Source: Paenibacillus radicis (ex Xue et al. 2023) (lineage in GTDB: Bacteria; Bacillota; Bacilli; Paenibacillales; NBRC-103111). Taken from it: a stretch of DNA of 64,000 nt. The DNA lies in assembly GCF_024722015.1 (NCBI RefSeq), contig NZ_JANQBD010000006.1, forward strand, positions 62,001-126,000. Reading direction: 5' to 3'. The notes beneath the pieces are model-generated. The model was not told the DNA's origin. It searched no databases and was given only the letters and a program-made list of their open reading frames with translations. The position numbers and the translations under genes were made by a program. Below, piece by piece: positions 54,025-62,716 of the stretch (within the stretch, counting starts at the first letter, position 1; every line of letters begins with the position of its first letter).

Positions 54025-55371
54025 TTATTTTTTCTCATAAATTTTCTTGAATTCTTTTTCCATTTCATCGAGAGCTTTTTGCGGATCTATCTTGTTGACG
54101 ACAATTTTTTGCACGCCTTTTGAAAGAATATTTTCGCTGACTGCCTGGGATGCACGTGCATCCGGAGGACCGGGATCACCCAATGGCACTATGTTTCTCG
54201 TTGCGTCGAACCAGCTCTTATTTTCCGGTCTTTGCCAAAACTCTGTATTTTCAAGGCCATTCAATACGGGTCCCGCCAGTCCGTTGAGCTTCTCTAACAA
54301 TTTTCCATAATAAGCTTTATCGAAAAAGTATTTGATGTACTGCTTGGCGGCTTCGGTATTTTTGGCTTTATTGAACATGATGAAAACCGTTCCTCCACCT
54401 GAACCAAACTGTCTTTTCGGACCAGCAGGCCATGGCATAATTAAGGTTTTCTCAAGCAGCTCCGGCTTATCTTTTTTCATTGCTGCGTAAATGCTGCTGG
54501 AGTTTAATACGATTCCCGCCTGTCCGGCCAGCCACAGATTGTTGTTGAAAGCATCATCACCGGTAATGCCGCCTTGAGGGGACAAGTTTTCTGCAAAAAA
54601 GCTGGCGTCAAATTTAATCGCTTCCACGGCTTCCGGTGTATTGATGGTGACCTTTCCCTCTTTATTGACGATATCGGTGCCGAAGCTTCTGATCAGATTG
54701 TTGATCCGGCCATCGGAATCTCCGCCCCCGCCAAGCTGAAAGCCCAAACCGTAGAAATTGTTTTTGGGATCATTGATAGCTTTTGCTACGTTTTTAACAT
54801 CTTCCCACGTTTTGGGAGGCGCCAACTTCTTTTCCTCCAGCTTATCCTTTCGGACGTACATAACATTAGGACTATGATAAACCGGAACCTCGAACAATCC
54901 TTCTATCGCAAAAGCGTACTTCTTGGAATCTTCCCTGAAATCAAATTGCTTCAATATATCCGAAACATCCATCAGCTGATTGTTGCCTACGAATTGTTTG
55001 GCGACAAAGTCGTCAGCTAACAGTAAATCAGGAGGATTACCTGCTTCTACCGCTGCCAATAGCTTTGTTTTTACATCAGCAGGCGGAATTGCCACATACT
55101 CCACATCAACATTAAATTCCTTGGAAAATTGGGCTACTCTCTCTTTTTGAAAGTCATTGTAATCCTTCACATATTCCGATTTATCCCAAAAAATGAATTT
55201 ACCCTTCTTGGGCTCCGGTTTAGCTTCGGGCTTGGCTTCAGCAGGTTGTGCCGGCTTCGCATTCCCGCTGTCCTTGCTGGTTGAAGCCGGTGTGTTGGCT
55301 CCCCCCGAGCTGCATGCAGTTGTAAAAATTAACCCCATCATAAGCGTCACAGACAATGCTTTCTTTAACAT
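54025..55371 (-). CDS. Sugar ABC transporter substrate-binding lipoprotein
   Basis: A 448-aa extracellular binding protein, lipid-anchored by a lipobox (FTTAC, Cys20) after a signal peptide, then a Pro/Lys/Glu-rich linker to residue about 55. The family 1 fold shows NPPDLLLADDFVAKQF and the later LAGQAGIVLNSSSIYAAM. AAGGAGG precedes the ATG. It captures the substrate for the two permeases encoded downstream; the substrate is probably a sugar or sugar-acid oligomer, given the enzymes around it. Confidence 0.92.
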   Translation of the reverse strand: MLKKALSVTLMMGLIFTTACSSGGANTPASTSKDSGNAKPAQPAEAKPEAKPEPKKGKFIFWDKSEYVKDYNDFQKERVAQFSKEFNVDVEYVAIPPADVKTKLLAAVEAGNPPDLLLADDFVAKQFVGNNQLMDVSDILKQFDFREDSKKYAFAIEGLFEVPVYHSPNVMYVRKDKLEEKKLAPPKTWEDVKNVAKAINDPKNNFYGLGFQLGGGGDSDGRINNLIRSFGTDIVNKEGKVTINTPEAVEAIKFDASFFAENLSPQGGITGDDAFNNNLWLAGQAGIVLNSSSIYAAMKKDKPELLEKTLIMPWPAGPKRQFGSGGGTVFIMFNKAKNTEAAKQYIKYFFDKAYYGKLLEKLNGLAGPVLNGLENTEFWQRPENKSWFDATRNIVPLGDPGPPDARASQAVSENILSKGVQKIVVNKIDPQKALDEMEKEFKKIYEKK

Positions 55372-55383
55372 AGTTATCCTCCT

Positions 55384-55505
55384 TAAAGTTTTGCTTTAGC
55401 AAAACTTGCGTCGTAAGCATAAACTGAGTTGTTGTAAGAAAACTTGCTTCGTAAGCATCAGGCTTAGAGTTAAGCCTAAGTGAAGCATTCGTGAGCATTT
55501 ACTAA
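55384..55505. repeat. AACTTGC repeats and small hairpins upstream of the binding-protein gene
   Basis: AAACTTGCGTCGTAAGCAT (55403) and AAACTTGCTTCGTAAGCAT (55440) are near-identical direct repeats, with a third partial copy GCATTCGTGAGCAT. A related AACTTGCATCATAAGC lies at 52203, upstream of the SDR gene. Two mini-hairpins are present: AAGTTTTGC-TTTA-GCAAAACTT (55386-55407) and GGCTTA-GAGT-TAAGCC (55461-55476). Confidence 0.6.
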
Positions 55506-55539
55506 GTGTTTGCCAGAAAAACAGCTGATCTAAATCCGT

Positions 55540-56337
55540 TCATTCCTCTTCGGCTGCCCATTCGTAAGCCAAACGAGGCACCTGTGTAGCAAGCTTGCCT
55601 CCACTGATGTCGATCATCGTACCGGTAATATAGACGGCAAAATCAGAAGCCAGAAAACAGATCAAATGGGCGATTTCTTGTTTATTGCCCCAACGCCGCA
55701 AGGAAAGATTGTCCAACAGCTCCTTCTGCTCTTGAGGAGAACGGTCGGCAAATCGATTCATATCGGTAGGGATGACCCCCGGAGCATAGCAGTTAACCGT
55801 GATGTTCCATGGACCGAGCTCTCCGGCAAGCACTCGGGTAAAATGCACGACCCCTGCCTTGGATGTGGCATATGCCGAGCCTCCTAAGCTTGGAATAATG
55901 GCCGCAAAGGAGGCTGCATTGATGATACGGCCATATTTCTGCCGCTTCATAATCGGGAGCACGGCCTTGCACATCAGGAATGTGCCTTTTAGATTAATAT
56001 CGAGATTGAGATCCCAGATTTCCTCGGACATCGTCTCAACAAGCCCTCCACTGGCCACTCCAGCGTTGTTAACCAGAATGTCGATACGTCCGTACTTGTA
56101 TTCAGCCTCCTGAACCACCTTCTCGATCGCGGAGAAATCACGGATATCGCATACCTGCTGGAATCCTTCAAAGCCATTTTCAGCAAACACTTGATTCAGG
56201 TCTGCCAGATGCTCCTCGTTTACATCGATCGCAATCGTTCTAACTCCTTCACCAGCTAATGTAAGAGCAATCTCCCGGCCGATTCCCCTGCCCGCTCCTG
56301 TCACAAGAGCAACTTTCCCACGCAGATCAATGAGCAA
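55540..56337 (-). CDS. Short-chain dehydrogenase, upstream of the sugar importer
   Basis: An SDR of 265 aa with VTGAGRGIGRE, NNAG in LVNNAGVASGG and YATSK. The C-terminal AYEWAAEEE tail is acidic. The open frame extends 18 codons further, but it then overlaps the cre-like palindrome; GGAGGGGG stands 6 bases before the TTG chosen here, which also gives the usual SDR start LLIDLRGKVALVTGAG. It precedes the binding protein by 168 bases with repeats and no terminator with a U-run. Confidence 0.82.
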   Translation of the reverse strand: MLIDLRGKVALVTGAGRGIGREIALTLAGEGVRTIAIDVNEEHLADLNQVFAENGFEGFQQVCDIRDFSAIEKVVQEAEYKYGRIDILVNNAGVASGGLVETMSEEIWDLNLDINLKGTFLMCKAVLPIMKRQKYGRIINAASFAAIIPSLGGSAYATSKAGVVHFTRVLAGELGPWNITVNCYAPGVIPTDMNRFADRSPQEQKELLDNLSLRRWGNKQEIAHLICFLASDFAVYITGTMIDISGGKLATQVPRLAYEWAAEEE

Positions 56338-56382
56338 TGGTATCCCCCTCCATTTAGTTGAATAGAACTGCATTCGCTTTAT

Positions 56383-56396
56383 TGTAAGCACTTACA
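56383..56396 (-). promoter_or_regulatory. Candidate cre site upstream of the SDR gene
   Basis: TGTAAGCACTTACA is nearly palindromic and matches 13 of 14 bases of the CcpA consensus. It lies between the dehydrogenase and SDR genes of the operon, 46 bases before the SDR start. Confidence 0.5.
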
Positions 56397-56422
56397 TTTT
56401 GTATTCCACAAACGTTTGACAG

Positions 56423-57424
56423 TCAACTGAAAGTCAATAAAAATTTGGCCACATTTCCCGGATTGGTGATCAGCTTCTCAAAGCATTGCTGTCCATCTTC
56501 CAATGGAGCATGCGCGAGCCAGGGTCGAAGGTTAACCCTTCCTTCCTCTATCCATTGCTGCGCCGTTTCAAAATCAACGGCATTATATGCAAAAGCTCCC
56601 TTCATACTTATTTCATTACGTATCAAGGAATTAACTTGAAACTGACTGGCATCCTCGTGCAGCCCTGTAAAAATAACACGACCGCCCGGTTTAACATTGT
56701 CGGTGCATTGCGTGCGAGTGACCTCCAAACCAACCGCATCTACAGCTGCATCGAAGGCATCCATTCCTTGGTCCCGGCGGAGCGTATCAAGCCTCACAGC
56801 GGTCACTGCTCCCAATTGTGAAGCAATTTCCAGACGCTGCTCATTAATGTCGATGACTGTGATGTTCCTAAGTCCGTAAACTTGCGCTGCCAGCATAGTA
56901 AAAAGTCCGATAGGCCCCGCACCAACGATTAACAAGCTATCCCTAGGCGTAAGCTGCAAAAGTCGGCAAACATGGACGGCGCAGGCAAAAGGCTCTGTTA
57001 GTGCTCCATCATCGAAGCTAACCGTATCCTTTAGCAAATATACATTTTTCTCCACAACGGTCACATACTCCGCGAATGCTCCAGGAAAATGCGCGCCCAG
57101 CAGTTTACGATGCAGACATATTTGTGAGGAACCGGAGATGCAATCGCGGCACACTCCACAAGTTACAAGCGGGTTCACGGTAACTCGGTCACCCACGTTA
57201 AATCTGCTTGCTTCTGCACCCGTTTGTGTAATAGTCCCGGCAAATTCATGTCCCATAATCAAGGGAGGCTTGCGAAGAGAGTTATGCCCCAAATAGCCGC
57301 TGAGTTCTGAACCGCATATGCCGACCCGCTCCACACGGATTAACACCTCACCCGCTTCGGGTATGGGCGTAGGCTGATTGCGAATGGTTAATACCTTCGG
57401 CCCCTCGTATACTAATGCTTTCAT
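56423..57424 (-). CDS. Zinc-dependent alcohol/sorbitol dehydrogenase family protein
   Basis: Medium-chain dehydrogenase of 333 aa. Catalytic zinc ligands are C37 and H59-E60 (GHEFAGTI); the structural-zinc lobe keeps all four Cys (89, 92, 95, 103). The nucleotide loop is GAGPIGLFTML at about residue 168. It is closest to sorbitol/threonine dehydrogenase-like enzymes that oxidise polyols or sugar alcohols. GGAGGAG precedes the ATG, and the dehydratase gene ends 33 bases upstream. Confidence 0.88.
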   Translation of the reverse strand: MKALVYEGPKVLTIRNQPTPIPEAGEVLIRVERVGICGSELSGYLGHNSLRKPPLIMGHEFAGTITQTGAEASRFNVGDRVTVNPLVTCGVCRDCISGSSQICLHRKLLGAHFPGAFAEYVTVVEKNVYLLKDTVSFDDGALTEPFACAVHVCRLLQLTPRDSLLIVGAGPIGLFTMLAAQVYGLRNITVIDINEQRLEIASQLGAVTAVRLDTLRRDQGMDAFDAAVDAVGLEVTRTQCTDNVKPGGRVIFTGLHEDASQFQVNSLIRNEISMKGAFAYNAVDFETAQQWIEEGRVNLRPWLAHAPLEDGQQCFEKLITNPGNVAKFLLTFS

Positions 57425-57457
57425 CTTTATCTCCTCCGGTCGCTGCTCATTGTACCA

Positions 57458-58606
57458 TCAGCCATTCCCTTCCCTCTTCTCCCAGCCCTGCTTGAATAGA
57501 GGGATCCAGTTACCGGTGTGATACGGGTGCTGCGCAATGAGCTCAAGATTCAAATCCACGCCTAATCCGGGTCGATCCGGTGGTTGAAGATATCCTTGCT
57601 CTATTTTAAAAAGCGGTGTCAATACTTCTTCCTCCCATGGCTCATTAAACTCGTCAAATATTTCATGCATATAGAAATTAGGAGTTGCCATATTGAGATG
57701 AGAGCAGACCACTGAGCATATGGGACCTTGAGCGCTGTGCGGAGCAATGACGCCATTATGGGCATGAACCATACCGCATATTTGCTTCGATGCACTAATA
57801 CCAAGAAATTGAGGCTCCAATTGGATAATATGCACGGCATCATGCTTCAGCAGCTCTGCAAATTGTTCTCTGCAATAATAATCCTCGCCGCAAGCTATAG
57901 GAACGGGACTGCGCTTAGCAACCTCAACCATAGAGGATATGTGCTGCGGCGGAACAGGTGCTTCGAACCAGGCGGGATTATAAGGCAGCATCGCTTCTGC
58001 AAATTGCAAGGCTGTATGAACGCTAAAGCGGTTATGGCCTTCTATCAAAATATCTACATCCGGACCAACAGAATCCCGCACTGCTGCGATAATGTTGAGA
58101 GCAAGCTCGAAATCTTTGCGTTCCACGGTGCGCCAAGCCGAGCCGAACGGATCGAATTTCAGAGCGGTATAACCTTTTTCCACAACTGTTTTAGCTTTCT
58201 CATAAAAGTTTTCAGGAGTTCGGGGTCCACGGTACCAACCGTTAGCATAGCAGCGAAGCTTCTCATGGCAGCGGCCGCCAAGCAGCTTGTATAACGGCTG
58301 ATTCGTTGCTTTGCCGATAATATCCCAGCAAGCGGTTTCAATTGCAGCCAATGCTGAGCCTTGAATTTGTCCGCCGTCTGAATAGACGTCACGGATCATT
58401 TTTAAAGTTAACGCCTCTACATCAAATGCGCTCATCCCTATGTATAAATGCTTAAGCTCGTGTATGCAGGCTTCCACTGTTTTGGCAAACCCATTCAATG
58501 TGCCTTCTCCGATGCCATAAATGCCTTCTTCCGTATGAAGCTTGACAAACAGCCAATTTTTCCATGGATTACCGACGATATACGTTTCCACATCGGTGAT
58601 CTTCAT
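57458..58606 (-). CDS. Enolase-superfamily sugar-acid dehydratase (mandelate racemase/galactonate dehydratase group)
   Basis: A 382-aa enzyme. The N-terminal capping domain is followed by a TIM barrel. Metal ligands fit E189 (LIEGHNRF), E215 (FEAPVP) and E241 (CGEDYY); H191 and H290 (APHSAQGP) are the expected acid/base pair, an arrangement of the galactonate dehydratase type although Glu replaces the first Asp. The reaction would be dehydration of an aldonic or uronic acid to a 2-keto-3-deoxy acid. It is the first gene of the operon, with an IclR operator candidate in its promoter. AAGGAGG precedes the ATG. Confidence 0.88.
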   Translation of the reverse strand: MKITDVETYIVGNPWKNWLFVKLHTEEGIYGIGEGTLNGFAKTVEACIHELKHLYIGMSAFDVEALTLKMIRDVYSDGGQIQGSALAAIETACWDIIGKATNQPLYKLLGGRCHEKLRCYANGWYRGPRTPENFYEKAKTVVEKGYTALKFDPFGSAWRTVERKDFELALNIIAAVRDSVGPDVDILIEGHNRFSVHTALQFAEAMLPYNPAWFEAPVPPQHISSMVEVAKRSPVPIACGEDYYCREQFAELLKHDAVHIIQLEPQFLGISASKQICGMVHAHNGVIAPHSAQGPICSVVCSHLNMATPNFYMHEIFDEFNEPWEEEVLTPLFKIEQGYLQPPDRPGLGVDLNLELIAQHPYHTGNWIPLFKQGWEKREGNG

Positions 58607-58633
58607 CAGGCAGCAGTCCTCCTTATTTCTAAT

Positions 58634-58652
58634 ATAGAAATTAAATTTCTAT
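58634..58652. promoter_or_regulatory. Candidate IclR operator in the divergent promoter region
   Basis: ATAGAAAT-TAA-ATTTCTAT palindrome, lying between TTGTAA and ATATTA hexamers of a possible minus-strand promoter. Half-sites AATTTCTA (58770) and AATTTCC recur before the IclR start. The 58653-58815 remainder is AT-rich, with a possible TTGACT/TTTATA promoter for IclR. Confidence 0.55.
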
Positions 58653-58815
58653 TTACAATTTTTACTATAAATAACACATTCTAATTCGTCAATATAAATA
58701 TGACTTGACTTGGAATTTTTTATAAAATAACATTAAAACCAATCAATCCCCTGTTAAAATTATAAATTCAATTTCTAAAATATATGTCTCAATTTCCAAA
58801 AGGAGTACTGATGCT

Positions 58816-59622
58816 ATGGGCCGAAGAAATCCAAATACGAAAGATACGAATCAGAAGGTGGCCTCATCGACGGTCGTGAAGGCACTGCATGTTTTGGAGC
58901 AGCTGGCTGCCTTATGCGATACAAGTCCGCAAGGCGCTTCCGTCAGCGAGATAGCCAAGCTTTCCGGCGAAAGTCCGAGCAGCGTCTGCAAACATCTTGC
59001 AGCCTTTCAGCAAAGCGGTCTTGTAGAACAGGATGAGCATTCCGAGCGGTACCGTATTGGCCTCTACTCGCTTCGCCTTGCTTCACTGGCGCTAAAAACG
59101 ATGAATATTAGGGAAATTGCCTCCCCGTACTTGCGGAAATTGGCGGATCTTGCCGGTGAAACCGTGCACTTGGTCGTCCGTGACGGCTTGCGCGTCGTGT
59201 ATATCGACAAGGTGGAATCATCCAAAACCATCCGCATGCATTCCCAAATCGGGCTGCGCAACCCTATGTACTGCACAGGGGTTGGAAAAGCAATATTGGC
59301 CTTTTCTCCCTCCTCACTAACAGACGCAGTCATAGCGGAGGGCTTAATTCCATTTACTCCTTACACCCTTGCTACTCAAGGAACGCTGGTGGCCGATCTG
59401 GAGCTAATTAAAGCCCGCGGCTTTTCTATCGACAATTGCGAGCATGAACCGGAGGTTCGTTGTGTTGCAGCTCCCATATTTAATCATCTGAAAGAGCCTG
59501 TTGCCTCTATCAGCATATCTGCACCCAAATGGCGCATGTCGGAAGAACGGATCGAAACTTCAGGGGTATGGATACGGGATACGGCTCTGGACATTTCAAA
59601 CAGGCTTGGTTATATCCGGTAG
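58816..59622 (+). CDS. IclR-family transcriptional regulator
   Basis: A 268-aa regulator. Winged helix-turn-helix at about 18-80 (ALHVLEQLAALCDTSPQGAS, then SEIAKLSGESPSSVCKHLAA), followed by the effector-binding domain (about 95-265) with conserved YCTGVGKAILAF and the late RCVAAPIFN. It is transcribed divergently from the sugar-acid dehydratase operon and is probably its repressor; the effector is likely a keto-deoxy acid or related intermediate. AAAAGGAG lies before the ATG. Confidence 0.93.
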   Translation: MGRRNPNTKDTNQKVASSTVVKALHVLEQLAALCDTSPQGASVSEIAKLSGESPSSVCKHLAAFQQSGLVEQDEHSERYRIGLYSLRLASLALKTMNIREIASPYLRKLADLAGETVHLVVRDGLRVVYIDKVESSKTIRMHSQIGLRNPMYCTGVGKAILAFSPSSLTDAVIAEGLIPFTPYTLATQGTLVADLELIKARGFSIDNCEHEPEVRCVAAPIFNHLKEPVASISISAPKWRMSEERIETSGVWIRDTALDISNRLGYIR

Positions 59623-59654
59623 AGCTGGCTTGTCGCTATTTATCGAATCTAATT

Positions 59655-59711
59655 AAAAAGCATTCCGTTCAAGCTGCCTGTTTACGGCAATTTGTGCGGA
59701 ATGCTTTTTTT
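59655..59711. terminator. Bidirectional terminator between IclR and GDPD genes
   Basis: AAAAAGCATTCCG/CGGAATGCTTTTTTT stem with an inner TGCCTGTTTACGGCA hairpin. Confidence 0.88.
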
Positions 59712-59746
59712 GAGGTTAGATGTGCGCGCACATACTTAGATTTGGG

Positions 59747-60742
59747 TTATTCACCTACCCGTGAATTTTTCTGACGATACAGCTGCGCTATTTGATCAAT
59801 TCTGTTCGTCCATATGCCACCTGTATAACTGGAAGGCAGCCGCTTCGTGTCTTTTACTGTGTCGAAGCCTTCCGACCATCCTCCATCACCTGCAACGACA
59901 ATGACACGAGTATCGACATTTTCCATTCTTTTCACAAATTTTTCAGGCCATCCCCATAACCAAGGAGCAAATTTCTCAGGAATGTGCAATTGGGTTTTCT
60001 TGCAGGAGGACGGGACGAAACCTGTCCAGCCTTCAGCGATATAATGAATTAAGCAGCCTTTCAGCGAAGCCATTGACATAACGCGGATGTCAGGAAGCTG
60101 TTTTTTTAACAAGGCAACCGGTTCATCTCCTCCGTAAACCGTTAGTTGACTTAGGCGTTTTTCCGGCAATTCAGAAAGATATTGAGCAAGAATCGCCCCT
60201 TCTTCCGGATTATTACTTTTAATATGAATCAAAAAAGAGCCTTCCGGAAAATAAGCCAGCACTTCTTCCATCGAAGGCATAAGCCCCACTCCTTTTCCCC
60301 GGAAAGGATAGGTTTTCCCATTATCTGCGGTATAGCCATAGCCAATATCGATTTTCTTTAATTGTGCCATAGTATAGTCTTTGGTCACGCCTTTTGCATC
60401 TGTTCGGCAATCTAGGGTCCAGTCATGAAAAACAGCGAATTGGCCGTCTTTGGTTGGCTTTATATCAAATTCCACCATGTCAGCACCAGCTCCAAACGCA
60501 ACTTCCATAGATGGGATAGTGTTTTCCAAATAAGGATGATCAGGTTCATTTATGCGCTCCGCTGTACATGTATCATTCTTTATTCCATCCATACTGAATG
60601 TTTGTGCAAGTCCCCGATGAGCAAGTAAAAACGGCGCTCCAGTGCTTTTCGTGAAAAGAGAACTATTATTCAGATATATAAATGTAACCAGTACGAAAAC
60701 AAATATCACCATTTTATTTTTTATTACTTTTTTAAAGCTCAT
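59747..60742 (-). CDS. Glycerophosphodiester phosphodiesterase-family protein, membrane-anchored
   Basis: A 331-aa protein with an uncleaved N-terminal helix (about 10-26) and a GDPD TIM barrel. LLAHRGL (His-Arg-Gly), YLENTIPSM (Glu-Asn), MVEFDIKPTKDG (Glu and Asp metal ligands), and FAVFHDWTLDCRTDAKG (second His) are all in place. Such enzymes cleave glycerophosphodiesters to glycerol phosphate and alcohol, or act on teichoic acid. No neighbour points to a special substrate. The gene stands alone. Confidence 0.88.
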   Translation of the reverse strand: MSFKKVIKNKMVIFVFVLVTFIYLNNSSLFTKSTGAPFLLAHRGLAQTFSMDGIKNDTCTAERINEPDHPYLENTIPSMEVAFGAGADMVEFDIKPTKDGQFAVFHDWTLDCRTDAKGVTKDYTMAQLKKIDIGYGYTADNGKTYPFRGKGVGLMPSMEEVLAYFPEGSFLIHIKSNNPEEGAILAQYLSELPEKRLSQLTVYGGDEPVALLKKQLPDIRVMSMASLKGCLIHYIAEGWTGFVPSSCKKTQLHIPEKFAPWLWGWPEKFVKRMENVDTRVIVVAGDGGWSEGFDTVKDTKRLPSSYTGGIWTNRIDQIAQLYRQKNSRVGE

Positions 60743-61019
60743 CTAGTTGTCCTCCCAGTTATGAGATGTTTAGTTATACCAGCCTCGTAGCCTGATATTA
60801 ATAGAATAGGCTCGATCGCTCAATAGCTGCGGCATCATATTTGAATGATAAGATTCTGATGCTAGCCGCTGTTCCTGAGGTTGATTAAACGATACTCGTT
60901 TCAATTAGCGGAAAGCCTGTAATGTGCAACCGTTCTACGGGAGGATCGAATGAGAGAGCAACATTTTAAATGCTGTATCGTGATATAACTAAAATTGAAA
61001 AAGAAGAGGAGATGAGAAG

Positions 61020-61784
61020 ATGAGCAAATTGAAAGGCAAGGTTGCATTGGTAACGGGAGCAAGTCGAGGGATTGGACGGGCTATTGCCCAACGTTTGGCA
61101 CAGGATGGCGCTTTAGTGGCTGTTCATTACGGCAAGAACCGTGAGGCTGCAGAAGAGACGATTAGGCTGATTAAACAAAGCGGCGGTTCAGCTTTCATGA
61201 TCGAAGCTGACCTTTCCTGTACAAGTGGTGTACACATCATTTTCGAAGCATTGGAAGCGGCACTTCAAGAAAGAGCGGAGGATAGTCGTTTGGATATTCT
61301 GGTAAACAATGCCGGAGGCGCTCTAATGAAAACCATTGAGCAAACGACCGAGCAAGCTTTCGATGAATTGGCGGCCGTTAATGTAAAGGCTCCCTTTTTC
61401 CTGATTCAACAAGCATTGCCGCGGTTGAGAGATGGAGGCAGCATTATAAACCTCTCGTCAGCCGTAACAAGAATTGCAATTCCCGACATCCCTGCATACA
61501 GCATGACCAAGGGAGCAATCAACACGCTGACGCTCACTTTAGCCAAGCTGCTCGGACCTCGTGGGATAACCGTCAATGCTGTGATGCCGGGATTTATCGA
61601 AACGGATATGCAAGCAGATGTACTTCAAAATCCAGAGGCGAGGAAGTTCGGTGCCGACTTTTCCATTTTTGGCAGATGGGGTCAAACGCAAGACGTAGCG
61701 GATATTGTTGCATTCCTTGCCTCGTCTGACAGCCGTTGGGTAACCGGGCAATTGATCGATGCTAGTGGAGGATCACATCTGTAA
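61020..61784 (+). CDS. Short-chain dehydrogenase
   Basis: A 254-aa SDR: TGASRGIG loop, NNAGG in ILVNNAGGALMKTIE, Ser in NLSSAVTRIAI and YSMTK. Ends in DASGGSHL. It carries an extra segment around residues 70-90 (VHIIFEALEAALQERAEDSR) that is longer than in most SDRs and defines a subgroup common in Bacilli. AAGAGGAG precedes the ATG. It lies apart from the sugar operon and reads toward araA. A 276-base gap upstream shows only a dubious 12-codon frame. Confidence 0.87.
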   Translation: MSKLKGKVALVTGASRGIGRAIAQRLAQDGALVAVHYGKNREAAEETIRLIKQSGGSAFMIEADLSCTSGVHIIFEALEAALQERAEDSRLDILVNNAGGALMKTIEQTTEQAFDELAAVNVKAPFFLIQQALPRLRDGGSIINLSSAVTRIAIPDIPAYSMTKGAINTLTLTLAKLLGPRGITVNAVMPGFIETDMQADVLQNPEARKFGADFSIFGRWGQTQDVADIVAFLASSDSRWVTGQLIDASGGSHL

Positions 61785-62159
61785 GCTTTACTCACAATAT
61801 GGAGAAAATAGCTAATGTTTTTTTGAATGTTGCTTAAGTGGTGGCGCAAGTACCGATGTTCAAAGGTTGCTTTCTTTGTAGAGGAGACCAGGATTTTCGG
61901 ACGGCTGCCTTAAGGAAGGAAATAGATGGAAATCCTCACGTTAATTCAGGGTGAATATCGCTTGAAATCAATCTAACTGGAAAAAATGCAGCTAATATAG
62001 GTGATCTTGTTGTTATCAGCCAAAATACGTAGAATTAACATGAGAAATTCCAGCTATAGGGCTTGGAACGCTATTTTCCGGAACAATTAACATGACATAT
62101 TCCCGATAATTGTTTAGGGTTCGGTAGGTGTCCCTGCAATGCCGTAATCGAACCCTCAA

Positions 62160-62300
62160 CTATCCCTTAACTATCAATCATCAATCATCAATCCTTAACC
62201 CTCAGCCTTAACCATCAATCCTTAACCCTCAGCCTTAACCATCAACCATCAATCCCTAACCCACAACCATAACATTCATCCCTTAACCCTGATTACCACA
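62160..62300. repeat. Short tandem repeat tract
   Basis: Two exact 27-bp units (62188-62214 and 62215-62241, starting TCAATCCTTAACCCTCAGCC) are flanked by degenerate ATCAATCA and TTAACC units. A-C-T-rich on this strand with almost no G. Confidence 0.8.
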
Positions 62301-62437
62301 ATCCTGATGCCCAAGATTAGCACATGCTCAAAAGTGACCTCATGTCTTTATTTCGCTGAGAATACCCATGGTGGGGTTGCCTCAAAAGGGTAAACCCTAG
62401 TGAGTGAATCCCATAAATTCGCAAACGACCCTTCAAC

Positions 62438-62564
62438 ATAAAAAGTGCTTCTATTCGAAGCCCTCTCGATGAAGATACTTTCGTGTCCTGGAGGTGACTT
62501 TGCTTGCAATATTAAAAGGCAAACCTCCAGTTCAAACTTATACTTCTAATATTATAAAAAGTGC
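62438..62564. repeat. 116-bp insertion flanked by an 11-bp direct repeat
   Basis: ATAAAAAGTGC occurs at 62438-62448 and at 62554-62564. Between them is a palindromic relative of the 3243-3622 array (AGATACTTTCGTGTC..., GCTTGCAATATTAAAA, then CTTCTAATATTATAAAAA) and a stem CTGGAGG/CCTCCAG. Confidence 0.6.
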
Positions 62565-62627
62565 ACCTCCTAGAATTTCATTGGATAAACCAGCGGTTTA
62601 TTCAATGTCTATTCTATGGGGTGCACT
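62560..62627. repeat. 68-bp palindrome
   Basis: Ends AGTGCACC (62560) and GGTGCACT (62620), with CATTGGATAAACC and GGTTTATTCAATG pairing around a 3-base loop. It interrupts the split repeat hairpin. Confidence 0.7.
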
Positions 62628-62716
62628 CCAATAACAATGTGGAACTGTGGGTTCTTTTGAAACCGTATATTCAGGATAAAGTGGTGAATGAGCTGTCCTT
62701 ATTACGTCTTAAATGT

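Larger units (their letters stand above)
61880..62676. repeat. Dispersed palindromic repeat, copy 2 (invaded)
   Basis: Match to 7583-8074 in two blocks: 61880-62112 (AATCAATCTAACTGGAAAAA, CATGAGAAATTCCAGCTA, GGAACGCTATTTT) and 62375-62437 plus 62630-62676 (TGCCTCAAAAGGGT, CCCATAAATTCGCAAA, GGGTTCTTTTGAAACC). The closing hairpin of copy 1 is split here by about 190 bp of additional palindromic DNA. Between the two blocks lie 62113-62374 with simple repeats. Confidence 0.75.

Noticed and set aside
60944..60982. 12-codon frame with a GGGAGGATC site upstream of the SDR gene
   Set aside because: Too short and no conserved feature; may be a remnant or chance.
62160..62300. Possible CRISPR array
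   Set aside because: The repeats are contiguous 27-base and shorter units without unique spacers; simple tandem repeat.
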